Positions 54,537 to 63,952 of a stretch of DNA of 64,000 nt are shown in pieces (position 1 is the first letter of the stretch; every line of letters begins with the position of its first letter). This DNA comes from an uncultured Clostridia bacterium (GTDB taxonomy: Bacteria; Bacillota; Clostridia; Oscillospirales; Feifaniaceae), in NCBI GenBank assembly GCA_944376235.1, contig CALWCA010000011.1, forward strand, positions 1 through 64,000, read 5' to 3'. The position numbers were made by a program, and so were the translations under genes. Below the pieces are notes generated by a model. It searched no databases. It was not told the DNA's origin and saw nothing but the letters and a program-made list of their open reading frames with translations.

Positions 54537-57500
54537 TCAGCCCTGCTCCACGCTGCAAAAGCGCATGAGCATGGCGGCAAATTCGCTGCGCAGCGCGCCG
54601 TCCTGCGGGGCAAGAAGGCCGTTGTCCCGGCCGGTGACAATGCCCTCTCCACAGGCCCACTGAAGGGCGGAGACGGCATACTCCGAAACCGAGAAGGCGT
54701 CTGCATAGGAGAGGATATTGGTGTCCTCGCCCACCGACACGTCATAGCCCTGGCTGACGGCGTAGCGGTAGAGCATGGCGGCAAGCTGCTCGCGCGTGAC
54801 AAGGTCGTTGGGGCCGAAGCTGCTGTCGTCATAGCCCGTGACAACGCCCTCGCTGGCGGCCCAGCGCACGGCCTCGGAATACCACAGCCCCTCGTCCACG
54901 TCGTCAAAGGTCATGGCGTAGTTGACAACGGGCTCTTCGGCCATGCGCCACAGCACGGTCACGATCATGGCGCGGGTGGTGGTGAGATCGGGCGAGAAGA
55001 GGGTGTCGGAGGTGCCCTGCAGCAGGCCGTTTTCAAAGACGTAGCGCACGGCGTCAAAATACCAGGCGGCCTCGTCCACATCGTCAAAGGGGTTGTCCCA
55101 GGCGCTTGCGCCGCCGTCGTCCGGGACGAAGCTGACCGAAATGGTGTGGGCCTTCGAGACGTCGCGCAGGGTGTAGGAGGTCACGCTGCCCACAGACACG
55201 CCGTCCACCAGCACGTCGTCCACCACATAGCCCTCGTCGGGCGTGATGGCAAAGGTCAGGTCGTCGCCCTTGTCGACCGAGGTCTTGCCGGAGGGCGAGA
55301 CGCTGCCGCCCTCTCCGGCCGAGGCCGAAACGGTATACGAGGGGGTGACCGTGCCGGAGGGAGCGCCGCCGCTCGAACGGCGGGTGAGGGAGGCTGTGGC
55401 CTCAACGGTGAGGTCTCCCGCTTCGCCGGCAAACAGCGCGGACCACAGCGCCTCGCTCAGCGTCTCAAAGCACTCGTCGCCGGTCTTGTCAAAGAGCCAG
55501 CCCCGGAAGAGATAGCCGGTTTTGGAGGCCTCGGGCAGTGCGCTGCCGATGTCGGCGACGCCGTAGGTCTGCTGGGGCACGTCGTTGTCAAAGGTCACGG
55601 TCAGGCTGCGCGTGTCTGCGGGGGTCAGCGTCAGGGTGCCGGCGCCCTTGGCCACGACGACCGAGGCGACGTCCACGCCCTGCTGCTGCTGCACCAGGGC
55701 GTCGTAGCAGGCCTCGCTGCCGTCGGCGCTGCGCAGATGGAAGACCGAAAGGCCTTCTTGCGCAAGGGCATCCGGCAGGGGCAGCGACAGGGTGAGCGAG
55801 GCCGACACCGCCAGGGGCTCGTCCCCGAGCGGCACGGCGTTGAGGCCGCTCTCGGGGTCGCCTTCGGTGCGGATGCCGTCCGCCGTCTGCGCGGTGGAGA
55901 CAACGGTTTTGACCTTGAAGTCAAGCGCAAGGGTGAGCGACGACAGCGCCCCTTCCGACAGCTCCAGGTCGGTGAGCTTCACGTTGAGATAGGGCAGCAC
56001 GAAGAGCGTGGCGGGGGTTTGCTCCGAAACCTCCACGCCGGCCGCCTCCAGCTTGCCCAGGGCTTCCTGCAGATCGACGGTATCGGCCACGCTGCCGGCC
56101 GCGCCGACCAGGCCGCTTGCGGAGAGTGCCGGAGCGGTGCCGCCGTCAGGCAGCAGCAGGGCGGCGGCTTCGTCAAGGGCATCGCTTTCCTGCTGGGTCA
56201 GCTCGCGTGCGGGCTCAACCGCCACAACCGGCGCACCGTCGCTCACGACGACGTTTTCAACGCTCTGCCGAACCCCGAAGAAGCCCTCCTGCTCGGCAGG
56301 CACAGCCATGAGCGACTCGTCGAGATAGGCGGTGGGGTCGGAGGAGAATTCGCCGCCCGTCACAAACTGCTTGTTCTCGATATCCGGTGCCTGCTCCTTG
56401 AGGTAGCAGACCACGGCCTGCGCCTTCTGGCTGGACAGGAGGCCTCCCGAAATTTCGGCGGACGGCGCCCCGCCGGGGTAGTCGCAGGCTTCGAGGACAA
56501 CGGCGTCGCCGGTGCTAACGTAGCCGCTTGACTCATGAGTGTAGGGCGTCCTGGCGCCGGTGGCGGAAATCTCGCCGCCTTTCACCACCAGATGGCCCGA
56601 CTTCATGACAATGCCGGTCGAGCCCGTGATGAGCCCGCCTTCCACCGTCAGCGTGCCGGACTGGGGGTGGTAGATGCCGGCCTTGTCGGAGAGGACCCTG
56701 GCGCCCTCCTTGATGACGATGATGCTGTTTTGGGTGGTGGAGCCGTTGCCCTGAATGGAGGTGTTGGAGGTGCCGGTGGTGTCGATGGTGCCAAAGAGCT
56801 CAAGGCTGGGAAAGGTGCCGACCAGGAGCACGGAATTTCCCGCAACCGTGAAATCGCTTTCAATGACAATGCGGGAGCCGGTGCTGGAAGCATCCGTCGC
56901 AATGGCGGCAAGGGATCTGGAGTCGGCCTCCAGCCTGCCGTTGCGCAGGGTCAGGGTTTTGTTTGACAGGAGCAGGAAGGCCGGGCTGGTGGTCAGGGCG
57001 TCATAGCGATAGGTGTGGCCGTTCAGATCCAGCGTCAGGGTGTCGGCGTCGCCGGTGTGCAGGCCGTAGCTGATGGATTTTTGGGTCTCATAGTCGTCAT
57101 AGAAGGTGACGGTGCTGCCCTCTTGGGTCCGGGCGTCGGAAATGGCCGTGGCGATGCTCGAGTACTCCAGAACCTCGCCGGTTGACAGCGTGACGGTTGC
57201 CTTGACGCCCGACTGGTCCAGACGGCACTGATAGAGGCCGTTTTCCTCAGACAGGCGGAAGGTGCTGTCAAAGGGCGCAACCGAAAAGCCCGAGACGTCG
57301 CCCTCGCCCGTCACCGTGACGTCAGCCAGCTTGAGCGGCAGGGTTCCCGACAGCGACGCGCCCTGCGCCACTGTGATGCCCAGCGAAGCGGCGGGGTGGT
57401 TGCTGCTGCCGAAGGAGGCCCCTTCCGGGAAGGTGCAGGCGACGTCCTTGAGAACGGTCAGCTGCGCGCCATCCGGCATGAGGCCGGCCTGCTGGAGAGT

Positions 57501-58412
57501 ATACAGGTCGGCAGCGACAGCCTGCCCGTCAGGGTCGGTTCCCTCCAGCAGGTAGAAGGTCTGGCCGTCGAAGTCCGACTGGATGGCGGCGTCGGGAGTG
57601 CCGCTCACCACCTGCATGACAAGCGCGCCCTCACGCAGCGTGTGGCACAGCAGGGCGTCATCGTCCAGCAGGGCGGTGTCGGCCTGCGGGTCCCAGTTGT
57701 GGAAGACGCCGCCCGAAATGACAAGGGTGCCGCTATCGACGTCGTCGAGGATGGACTTGGAGGCCGCCTTTTCCACGACCAAAAATTCCCCGCCTGAAAT
57801 TACGGCCTCCACAGGCCGGCTAGAGGAGGACTTGTAGCGAATGACGTCGCCGTCCTGGGAAATCAGGCGGGCGTCCTGCACCTCCAGCTTGGCAGGGTAG
57901 GTATCGCTTACGGCGTTGTGCAGATAGGCAACGACCGAGGTGGAATAGGTGGATAGGTTCTCGAGCGTCACGCCGTTTTTGAGGGTGACGGAGCCGGCAG
58001 CGACGGCAGAGGGCTTGATGTAGAGCACGCTGCAGGCCTTGTCCTCCAGCGTGTTGACCATGCTGCCGCCGCCCACGCTGTCGACAATGTCCACATGGCA
58101 GCCCACCGCCTGGAACACGCCTGTTTGGGTGCCCTGGAAGGCGCCCGAGAGCGTGCAGCCGCCAAGGTCAAAGGTGAGGTCGCGGGTTATCGAGACCGAT
58201 TTTTCAACCGTCACGTTGGACAGCAGCTTGATGGTGACCGGCCCGTCGGGCAGGGCCTCCACGGCCGCAACTGCCTCTTCCAGCGTCTCATACTGGCTGT
58301 CGCCCACAATTTCGGCTTCGTAGACGGGTTCGGCCAGCGTGCCGAGCGAGAGGGGCCCTGCGGCCAGGCACAGGCACAGGAGCATGGCAAGAAGTCGCTT
58401 TGCCGATGTCAT
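54537..58412 (-). CDS. Secreted SLH-domain protein with beta-helix region
   Basis: 1291 residues from ATG 58412 (AAAGG at 9 bp; the ATG at 58421 is too close). A signal peptide (AKRLLAMLLCLCLAAGPLSL) precedes a long region (about 35-640) of short beta-strand repeats (VTIKLLSNVTVEKSVSIT, DLTFDLGGCTLSG, LTLRNGRLEADS) like a right-handed beta-helix. A mixed linker follows, then an InlB-type repeat (VTFDNDVPQQTYG, about 938), a bacterial Ig-like/BR repeat (YTVSASAGEGGSVSPSG, about 1027) and three SLH domains (about 1105-1291; AAWYFDAVRYVFENGLLQG is the first). SLH domains bind pyruvylated wall polymer, so it is a surface adhesin or glycan-binding protein (inference). It shares its layout with the next SLH gene. 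Confidence 0.9.
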   Translation of the reverse strand: MTSAKRLLAMLLCLCLAAGPLSLGTLAEPVYEAEIVGDSQYETLEEAVAAVEALPDGPVTIKLLSNVTVEKSVSITRDLTFDLGGCTLSGAFQGTQTGVFQAVGCHVDIVDSVGGGSMVNTLEDKACSVLYIKPSAVAAGSVTLKNGVTLENLSTYSTSVVAYLHNAVSDTYPAKLEVQDARLISQDGDVIRYKSSSSRPVEAVISGGEFLVVEKAASKSILDDVDSGTLVISGGVFHNWDPQADTALLDDDALLCHTLREGALVMQVVSGTPDAAIQSDFDGQTFYLLEGTDPDGQAVAADLYTLQQAGLMPDGAQLTVLKDVACTFPEGASFGSSNHPAASLGITVAQGASLSGTLPLKLADVTVTGEGDVSGFSVAPFDSTFRLSEENGLYQCRLDQSGVKATVTLSTGEVLEYSSIATAISDARTQEGSTVTFYDDYETQKSISYGLHTGDADTLTLDLNGHTYRYDALTTSPAFLLLSNKTLTLRNGRLEADSRSLAAIATDASSTGSRIVIESDFTVAGNSVLLVGTFPSLELFGTIDTTGTSNTSIQGNGSTTQNSIIVIKEGARVLSDKAGIYHPQSGTLTVEGGLITGSTGIVMKSGHLVVKGGEISATGARTPYTHESSGYVSTGDAVVLEACDYPGGAPSAEISGGLLSSQKAQAVVCYLKEQAPDIENKQFVTGGEFSSDPTAYLDESLMAVPAEQEGFFGVRQSVENVVVSDGAPVVAVEPARELTQQESDALDEAAALLLPDGGTAPALSASGLVGAAGSVADTVDLQEALGKLEAAGVEVSEQTPATLFVLPYLNVKLTDLELSEGALSSLTLALDFKVKTVVSTAQTADGIRTEGDPESGLNAVPLGDEPLAVSASLTLSLPLPDALAQEGLSVFHLRSADGSEACYDALVQQQQGVDVASVVVAKGAGTLTLTPADTRSLTVTFDNDVPQQTYGVADIGSALPEASKTGYLFRGWLFDKTGDECFETLSEALWSALFAGEAGDLTVEATASLTRRSSGGAPSGTVTPSYTVSASAGEGGSVSPSGKTSVDKGDDLTFAITPDEGYVVDDVLVDGVSVGSVTSYTLRDVSKAHTISVSFVPDDGGASAWDNPFDDVDEAAWYFDAVRYVFENGLLQGTSDTLFSPDLTTTRAMIVTVLWRMAEEPVVNYAMTFDDVDEGLWYSEAVRWAASEGVVTGYDDSSFGPNDLVTREQLAAMLYRYAVSQGYDVSVGEDTNILSYADAFSVSEYAVSALQWACGEGIVTGRDNGLLAPQDGALRSEFAAMLMRFCSVEQG

Positions 58413-58551
58413 GAGGGTCATCCTTTCTTTGTAAAGTCCCGCCCTTCGGGGCAGGCGCTCCGATATTTTATGTAAGCCGAGAGGCGGTCTGCCTCTCAGG
58501 GGAAAACGCGCCAAAGCCGCCTCAGGCGGCCGCTTTTTGCCAAAGAGTTAT

Positions 58552-58560
58552 CCCCCCCCC
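58552..58560. repeat. C9 tract upstream of first SLH gene
   Basis: Nine C residues, about 140 bp before the SLH start codon. A second run of nine C lies at 58912-58920. Runs this long are hot spots for slipped-strand length change. Confidence 0.7.
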
Positions 58561-58809
58561 TGGCCCTGTATGGGCATTCAACATGCGCGAAATGCCAGTC
58601 CATCTTTTCATTCATGGGAAAGAATTTGCTGCCATGCGGGCGCTCCCGGGGAGCCTCTGCTTCCCGAGGAGCTGCGGCAGCCCTGTTCCCGAGCTTCTGG
58701 CTTGACGGCAAGCGCCAATGCGGGAACCACATCTTTTGGAAATTTTGGCGCAAGCGGCGGTGTGCGGCCCTTCGCGCCCTTTGGGCGGCGACGCAAGCCT
58801 GCGGCAAGA

Positions 58810-59094
58810 AAAAAACACGGCCTGTTCCAAGGGCCGTGTCAAAAGGCTCGCGCAGGGGTTTTGAAAAACCTTGCCCTGTTTGGCCGGCCGGCGGGATTGA
58901 TCAGGCAGACGCCCCCCCCCGCGCCCTTGCCGGCCCCAAAAGCCTGCAACGCCGTAGCGCTTGGGATAAAAGCGGGGAAATGGCTCAAAAATGCGACGCA
59001 GGAAGGTCATAGGTTGAGCAGGTCATCGCGATAAAGGCAAAAGAAAACGACAAATAATTTGTGGTATTATACCATAACAGCCCCTGAAAAACAA
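58810..59094 (-). ncRNA. Candidate small RNA or long leader between the SLH genes
   Basis: On the minus strand, TTGTTT (59094-59089), 17 bp and TATAAT (59071-59066) form a promoter. About 230 nt on, a stem ACACGGCCCT/AGGCCGTGT (58838-58829 with 58826-58817) followed by T7 forms a terminator. Nothing between has a good ribosome site; one frame (58612-59010 on the minus strand) starts MTFLRRIFEPFPRFYPKRYG but breaks up in low-complexity sequence at the C9 tract (58912-58920). It could be an sRNA, an attenuated leader of the SLH gene, or a decayed gene. Confidence 0.35.
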
Positions 59095-59157
59095 GCGACA
59101 GAAAAGAAATCCCCCGCAAACACCATGCAAGGGGCGCCGGCAGGGGCCGGACAAGAG

Positions 59158-59193
59158 AAAAAGGCGGATGCCCTCTTGGGCATCCGCCTTTTT
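59158..59193 (-). terminator. Terminator of the second SLH gene
   Basis: A 16-bp perfect stem (59193-59178 with 59173-59158), loop AAGA on the minus strand, the arm itself ending in T5. It lies 23 bp after the stop. Confidence 0.9.
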
Positions 59194-59215
59194 GCAAATG
59201 CGGCGGGGGACTTGC

Positions 59216-62200
59216 CTATTTGACAAAGCCCTGGCAGAAGTTCATAAACATCTGCGCCGACTCGGCACGGGTTGCCAGAGCGTCGGGGCTGAGCAGGGCA
59301 TGGGTTCTGCCGGTGATGACCCCGGCGTCGCAGGCCCACTCCATCGCCTTGAGAGCATAGTCGCTGACCTCGGAGGCGTCGTCATACTGCGAGATGCCGG
59401 CGTCGTCGCTCACCGAGACGTCGTAACCCTTGTAGGCGGCGTAGCGGTAGAGGATGGCGGCAAACTGCTCGCGCGTGATGGGGTCTTCGGGGCCGAAGGT
59501 GCCGTCGCCGTAGCCCTCGACGATGCCGTGCTGGGCGGCCCAGGCAACGGCGTTGGCGTAGTAGGCGCCGGAAGAGACGTCGTCAAAGGGGGTGCCGGAC
59601 GCGGCAGGCTCGCCCGCCAGACGGTGCAGCATGGTGACGATCATGCCGCGCGTGGTGGTGAGGTCGGGGCTGAAGGTGTCGGACGAGGTGCCGTTCATGA
59701 GCCCCTCGGTCACGGCAAAGACCACGGCGTCATAGTACCAGGCGCCCTCGTCCACATCGGTGAAGGGCAGCTCCACGCCCTCGGCAAAGGAGGCCTCCAC
59801 CGTCACGGACGAAGCGGGCATTTTGAAGGTATATTTTCCGCCGCCCTGGGCACCCAGGCTGAGCTGCTTGCCGGTGGAGTTGTTGGTGACGGTCAGCTCG
59901 TCGAGGCGGTAGCCCTGCGCGGCGCTCACCGTGAGCGTCACGGTGTCGTCTTCGGAGGCGCGCTCGCGGCTGGAAGAGACGCTGCCGTTTTCAGCCTGCT
60001 TCACCGTGATGGCATAGGTGGTGTCGGAGGGCGAGGAGGGGGCGGGGCCGCCGCCGGAGGACGCATTCCTCCACCGGGCGGTCAGGGCCAGCTCGAGGGG
60101 CGCCCCGTTGGCGATGTCGATGGTCTTGGAGAAGAGCTCCCCTTCGGCGGTCTCCCATCCGCTCAGGCGCTTCCCGGTCAGGGTGACCGAAGGCAGCTCG
60201 GCCGTATCGCCCTGTGCCGCAAAGATATCCTCGGGGTCAGGCGTTCCGCCGTTTGCGTCAAAGGTCAGGTGCGTCACGGTGAGAGAAAGGGAATTGACGG
60301 GGGTCTCCGAGAGAACCTCGCCCACCACGGGGTACAGGGAGAACGTATAGGTCCCGGGAGCAAGCTCCTCAGTGGCGTTCGAGGCTCCGGCGCCGGGGTC
60401 AAAGTCAAAATAGATAACGCCGGAATTGTCGCCGGCTGCGATGTCTTCCTGATAGACCACAGTGCCCCCTGCATCCGTGACGCGCAGCTTGAAGGCGTTG
60501 TCGCCCGTGCGCTTGGTCAGAGCGGCATACATGGTCATGTCGGAGCAGTCGCCCTCGAAGGCGACGCCCTCGGGCAGGGCCAGCCCGCCCGTCAGCAGCG
60601 CCTCGATGGCGGCGTTTGCATCGTCGGCATTCATCTTGAAGCCGACGGTCGACAGCGCGACGGCGTCGGCCTCATACATGGCGTTTAAGGCCTCCGTCAG
60701 GATGGCTGCAACGGCTTCGGGGGTCTGCGCCGCCTCAAGGGCGCTCACAGCCTTCTCATAGGCCGACTGGGGCAGCACTTTGCCCTCGTCCGGCTGGTCG
60801 AGCATGGCCTTGACGTCCTCTTTCAGCGAGCGCAGGAGAGCCTCTTTCTGAGCGGCCAGCGTCTCGCTCCACAGATCGTCGGTCGACCAGTCGAGCCCCT
60901 CCCCGGCGGCTTCGATGGCAGCCCTTGCCTCGGCCACTTTTTCGCCATAGTTCAGCTGGTCAAGGGGGTCTTGTGCAAAGGGTGCCGCAAAGGCATCGAA
61001 ATCGTCCAGGGCCTCCTGCTTGGAGAAGAGGGTCAGCGTGCGCAAATCGTTGGAGTCCCCGGAGCTGTCGCAAAGGGCGATCACATAGTCGCCTGCGGCG
61101 AGGGGCAGGTAACCGTCCGGGCTGCCGGGGGTTCCGACGTGGTCTTCCCGGTTAAAGGTGAAGTAGACCAGCGAGGCGTTGGTGACGGTATTTTCCGGAG
61201 GCTCAACTTCAAACCAGTTAAGGGAGGCGTCCTCCGGGGGAAGGATCCACAGGGTGTAGGCAAAGGGAGCGCCGGTTCCCCGGATCCCGACATACATGGT
61301 CTGGTTGTCGCAGTCGGTAATGGAGAGGCTGGCGTCGCCGGCAAAGGGACGGGCCAGCTCCTCCCAGAGCTCGGAAATCACTTGGTTGGCGGTCTCCCCT
61401 TTGTCCTCAAAGCCCGCGAAGGCGAGAGTGGGCAGTCCGCCGTTGAGAATGCGATAGGTGGAAAAGTGGCCCACGTCAAAGGAGAGCGTCCCATCGGCCC
61501 AGGACGAGTCCAGCTTATCGTAACCGTAAAAACTACTCTCATCCAGACGTTTTTCAGGGTTGAGGTAGTAGACGACAGGGGTCAGCCTGCCCTCCGGCTC
61601 AGGCCACGGAAGCGTCACGGTGACAACCCCCTGCGGCTGCTGCTCGGCGGTGAAAACAGCCTCGTCCGAGGCCACTGCCAACAGCTCCAGGGTGTCGCCG
61701 TCCAGGCTCCAAATCAGCAGCAGCTCAGAGAACTCGGGATCTTGCGCCAGCGCGCATTCCTGCAGGGAGGCGACGGCCTGCGCGTCAAAGCCAAGAGAGC
61801 CCAGGGAGTCAGGGTTGCTCTGGAAAACGATGCGCTTTCCACTGTCTTCCAGGCTGGCCAGGGCCTCGGCCGAAAGGACAATTTCGGCCGTGGACACATC
61901 GCCAGCCACCGACAGGTCAAACGTGATGCCGTCCTGCTCCACCGTGACGCCCTCGCCGGGCTGGCTCAGGTCGCTGCCCTCAATGGCGGCGGTCACGGTG
62001 CCATCCTCCAGAGAGGGGGTGACGGTCACGGGGCTTTGCGGCAGCGCTACGTCGGGCAAAATGGCCTCGTAGACCACATCGTCCATGACAAGGCCTTCCT
62101 CATCCATCCACTGGACGCGCACCCAGGTATTGGGCTGCTGCGCGGAGGCGTCAAAGTAGAAGGCGATGCCGCTGCCCCCCTCTTCCGTGACGTTGCTCTC

Positions 62201-63040
62201 CAGGGGAGTACTCGACAGGTTGGCGTCGTCATAGGCAGTCTGCTTGTCGGGGCCGACCGCCACCTTGGGGCCGCCCACAGACCCCTCCGGGGCCACGATG
62301 GCAAAGCCGACCCAGCAGCCCTCTTGGCCATTGGCGTTGGTGTGGCTGACAAGGCCCTCGGCCGAAATGGTCACGGGCACACGGCCCTTTGTAAAGCCGG
62401 CTGGCGAAACCGAATAGCTTTCATACAATTCATCGTCGGGAATGGGGTCTTGCTGGGCGGCGTCGTGCAGAATGGCGGGCTCAACCGGCCAGATGCTGCG
62501 GGGCTCGACAGCCGACATATCCATGTAGTAGACGGTGTCCTCCCCGATCGCGGCCCCTTCCCCGTCGAGCCAGCGCACACGCGCCCAGGTCTTGGGGTCG
62601 GAATCGCCGGGGTCGGAATAAAAGGCGATGCCGTCGTCCCCGTCGGAGGTGACGGCCGGCTCCAGCGCCGAGGGAGAGCTCAGATTGTCTTCCCCGACCT
62701 TGCTCTGCTCGGCCGAGAAGGCATACTGAACCTGCTGTGCGCCTTCGGGAGCCGCCAGCGCAAAGCCGACCCAGTAGCCCAGCCCCTCGGAGGGAGATGC
62801 GCCGTAATGGGGCTTGAGCCCCGTCGCCTTAATGGTGACGGTCACAACGTCGTCTTCCCCGGTTTGGGTCGTGACCAAATAAGAGCCCTCGTCATAGAGG
62901 TACTTTGCCGCCATGCCGGCTCTCGCGTCATTCAGAGGGGCGGGCAGCGGCGTATTCGGCTTTGCGGCCAGGGCCCAGGTGGGAAGAAGGGTCAGCACCA
63001 TGCCCAGGACGAGCAGGGCTGACAAAAGACGTTTCTTCAT
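59216..63040 (-). CDS. Secreted SLH-domain protein with tandem beta-sandwich repeats
   Basis: 1274 residues from ATG 63040 (GGAGG at 10 bp). Signal peptide (MKKRLLSALLVLGMVLTLLP, ending near TWALA). Two homologous repeats of about 115 residues (about 63-175 and 222-335) share YWVGFALAAPEG / CWVGFAIVAPEG and WARVRWLDGEG / WVRVQWMDEEG. A long middle part with further beta domains and helical segments follows. Near the end are an InlB-type repeat (LTFDANGGTPDPED, about 925), a BR repeat (YAITVKQAENGSVSSS, about 1007) and three SLH domains (about 1090-1274). Function unknown; probably wall-bound and exposed. Confidence 0.9.
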   Translation of the reverse strand: MKKRLLSALLVLGMVLTLLPTWALAAKPNTPLPAPLNDARAGMAAKYLYDEGSYLVTTQTGEDDVVTVTIKATGLKPHYGASPSEGLGYWVGFALAAPEGAQQVQYAFSAEQSKVGEDNLSSPSALEPAVTSDGDDGIAFYSDPGDSDPKTWARVRWLDGEGAAIGEDTVYYMDMSAVEPRSIWPVEPAILHDAAQQDPIPDDELYESYSVSPAGFTKGRVPVTISAEGLVSHTNANGQEGCWVGFAIVAPEGSVGGPKVAVGPDKQTAYDDANLSSTPLESNVTEEGGSGIAFYFDASAQQPNTWVRVQWMDEEGLVMDDVVYEAILPDVALPQSPVTVTPSLEDGTVTAAIEGSDLSQPGEGVTVEQDGITFDLSVAGDVSTAEIVLSAEALASLEDSGKRIVFQSNPDSLGSLGFDAQAVASLQECALAQDPEFSELLLIWSLDGDTLELLAVASDEAVFTAEQQPQGVVTVTLPWPEPEGRLTPVVYYLNPEKRLDESSFYGYDKLDSSWADGTLSFDVGHFSTYRILNGGLPTLAFAGFEDKGETANQVISELWEELARPFAGDASLSITDCDNQTMYVGIRGTGAPFAYTLWILPPEDASLNWFEVEPPENTVTNASLVYFTFNREDHVGTPGSPDGYLPLAAGDYVIALCDSSGDSNDLRTLTLFSKQEALDDFDAFAAPFAQDPLDQLNYGEKVAEARAAIEAAGEGLDWSTDDLWSETLAAQKEALLRSLKEDVKAMLDQPDEGKVLPQSAYEKAVSALEAAQTPEAVAAILTEALNAMYEADAVALSTVGFKMNADDANAAIEALLTGGLALPEGVAFEGDCSDMTMYAALTKRTGDNAFKLRVTDAGGTVVYQEDIAAGDNSGVIYFDFDPGAGASNATEELAPGTYTFSLYPVVGEVLSETPVNSLSLTVTHLTFDANGGTPDPEDIFAAQGDTAELPSVTLTGKRLSGWETAEGELFSKTIDIANGAPLELALTARWRNASSGGGPAPSSPSDTTYAITVKQAENGSVSSSRERASEDDTVTLTVSAAQGYRLDELTVTNNSTGKQLSLGAQGGGKYTFKMPASSVTVEASFAEGVELPFTDVDEGAWYYDAVVFAVTEGLMNGTSSDTFSPDLTTTRGMIVTMLHRLAGEPAASGTPFDDVSSGAYYANAVAWAAQHGIVEGYGDGTFGPEDPITREQFAAILYRYAAYKGYDVSVSDDAGISQYDDASEVSDYALKAMEWACDAGVITGRTHALLSPDALATRAESAQMFMNFCQGFVK

Positions 63041-63209
63041 GGCAGGAATCCTCCTTAATGAAATAATAGTGTCTGCAAGGTGAGAGGACAGACGGTGCAG
63101 CTTCCATCCCTCCTTTCGCTGCGGCAAGGGGCTGCTGCCGGACAGAGCCCCGTGCGGAGAAGATGCGCCACGGAAAAGAGAGCATCTTCCATTCGTGCAA
63201 TGTACTTAC

Positions 63210-63238
63210 AGAGTACCATTGACAAAAGAAAAACTCAA
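63210..63238 (-). promoter_or_regulatory. Promoter of the second SLH gene
   Basis: Minus strand TTGAGT (63238-63233), 17 bp, TACTCT (63215-63210), about 170 bp before the start codon. The remaining 63239-63520 is AT-richer and shows nothing else clear. Confidence 0.5.
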
Positions 63239-63524
63239 CGTTTTTTGGCATTTTGGACAAAGAAAAGTTCTGGAAACGCCGTGAAGCTCGGATTGGACGG
63301 AGTGGAGCGGAAAGGGCGTTTTTGACCGGAGCACACAAAAAGAAAGGTCGCAGCCGTCGAAAAGAATAGAACAGGCGGAAATGAGGAAAAAGAAGGAGGC
63401 AGCCCAGCAAGAAAGACGAAAAATATTTGGAAAAGCGGAATAATCTGCCTTGCAGAAGCGTATCCTGTGACCATACCGTCCTTGTCCGGCGGGCAGAGGG
63501 CCCGTGCCTCGGCGGAAAGGGGGG

Positions 63525-63553
63525 TTGACAGAAGGCAAGAGCTATGGTATAGT
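63525..63553 (+). promoter_or_regulatory. Promoter of tRNA-fMet
   Basis: TTGACA (63525-63530), 17 bp, TATAGT (63548-63553) with TGG just before. About 28 bp before the tRNA. Confidence 0.88.
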
Positions 63554-63581
63554 AATCCATGCAATAAAAATATCGCGATAT

Positions 63582-63659
<78 letters not shown>

Positions 63660-63661
63660 CG

Positions 63662-63700
63662 AGAAACAGCCGTCCAAAGGGACGGCTGTTTCTTTGTTTG
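63662..63700 (+). terminator. Terminator of tRNA-fMet
   Basis: A 14-bp perfect stem (63662-63675 with 63680-63693), loop AAAG, then TTGTTTG. Confidence 0.9.
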
Positions 63701-63732
63701 CTGGGAAGGGCGGGGGCTGAGGCTCCGGGGCC

Positions 63733-63752
63733 GGGTTATGAGGCCGACGAGC
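63733..63752 (-). repeat. Inverted partial copy of the tRNA-fMet anticodon arm
   Basis: These 20 bp are the reverse complement of 63604-63623 (D-arm end, anticodon stem and loop) with one mismatch (19/20). It stands between the tRNA and the second copy of its 3' half, so the spacer itself derives partly from tRNA-fMet. Confidence 0.75.
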
Positions 63753-63876
63753 GGGCTCGTTGGGCAAAAAATCCGACCGCCGCCGGCGGCGGGTGCAGGG
63801 AGGATTTTTTGGCGCAGCGGTCGGCAAAGCCAAGGCGGCGCCGACCGCCGCCGGCTGAGCCGGGCACCGCAAGAGG

Positions 63877-63915
63877 CCCGAAGGTCGTAGGTTCAAATCC
63901 TGCCTCCGCAACCAA
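63877..63915 (+). repeat. Direct repeat, copy 2 (tRNA 3' half without its 5' half)
   Basis: Exact copy of 63621-63659. No acceptor 5' strand, D arm or anticodon precedes it, so it is not a working tRNA. It marks the other end of a 217-bp spacer. Confidence 0.9.
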
Positions 63916-63919
63916 AAAA

Positions 63920-63952
63920 ATCCCCCGGCCGGCCCGGCCGGGGGATTTTTTT
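63920..63952 (+). terminator. Terminator after the tRNA 3'-half copy
   Basis: A 13-bp perfect stem (63920-63932 with 63934-63946) followed by T6. The last 48 bp of the window show nothing else. Confidence 0.85.

Noticed and set aside
58422-58520. c-di-GMP riboswitch before the SLH gene
   Set aside because: There is a GAGAGGC/GCCTCTC hairpin but none of the conserved aptamer bases.
58612-59010. Minus frame starting MTFLRRIFEPF
   Set aside because: No ribosome site, runs through a C9 tract into Arg/Pro-rich low complexity; kept only as part of the candidate sRNA note.
60971-63022. 683-codon plus frame opposite the second SLH gene
   Set aside because: Shadow of the SLH gene, no signal for translation.
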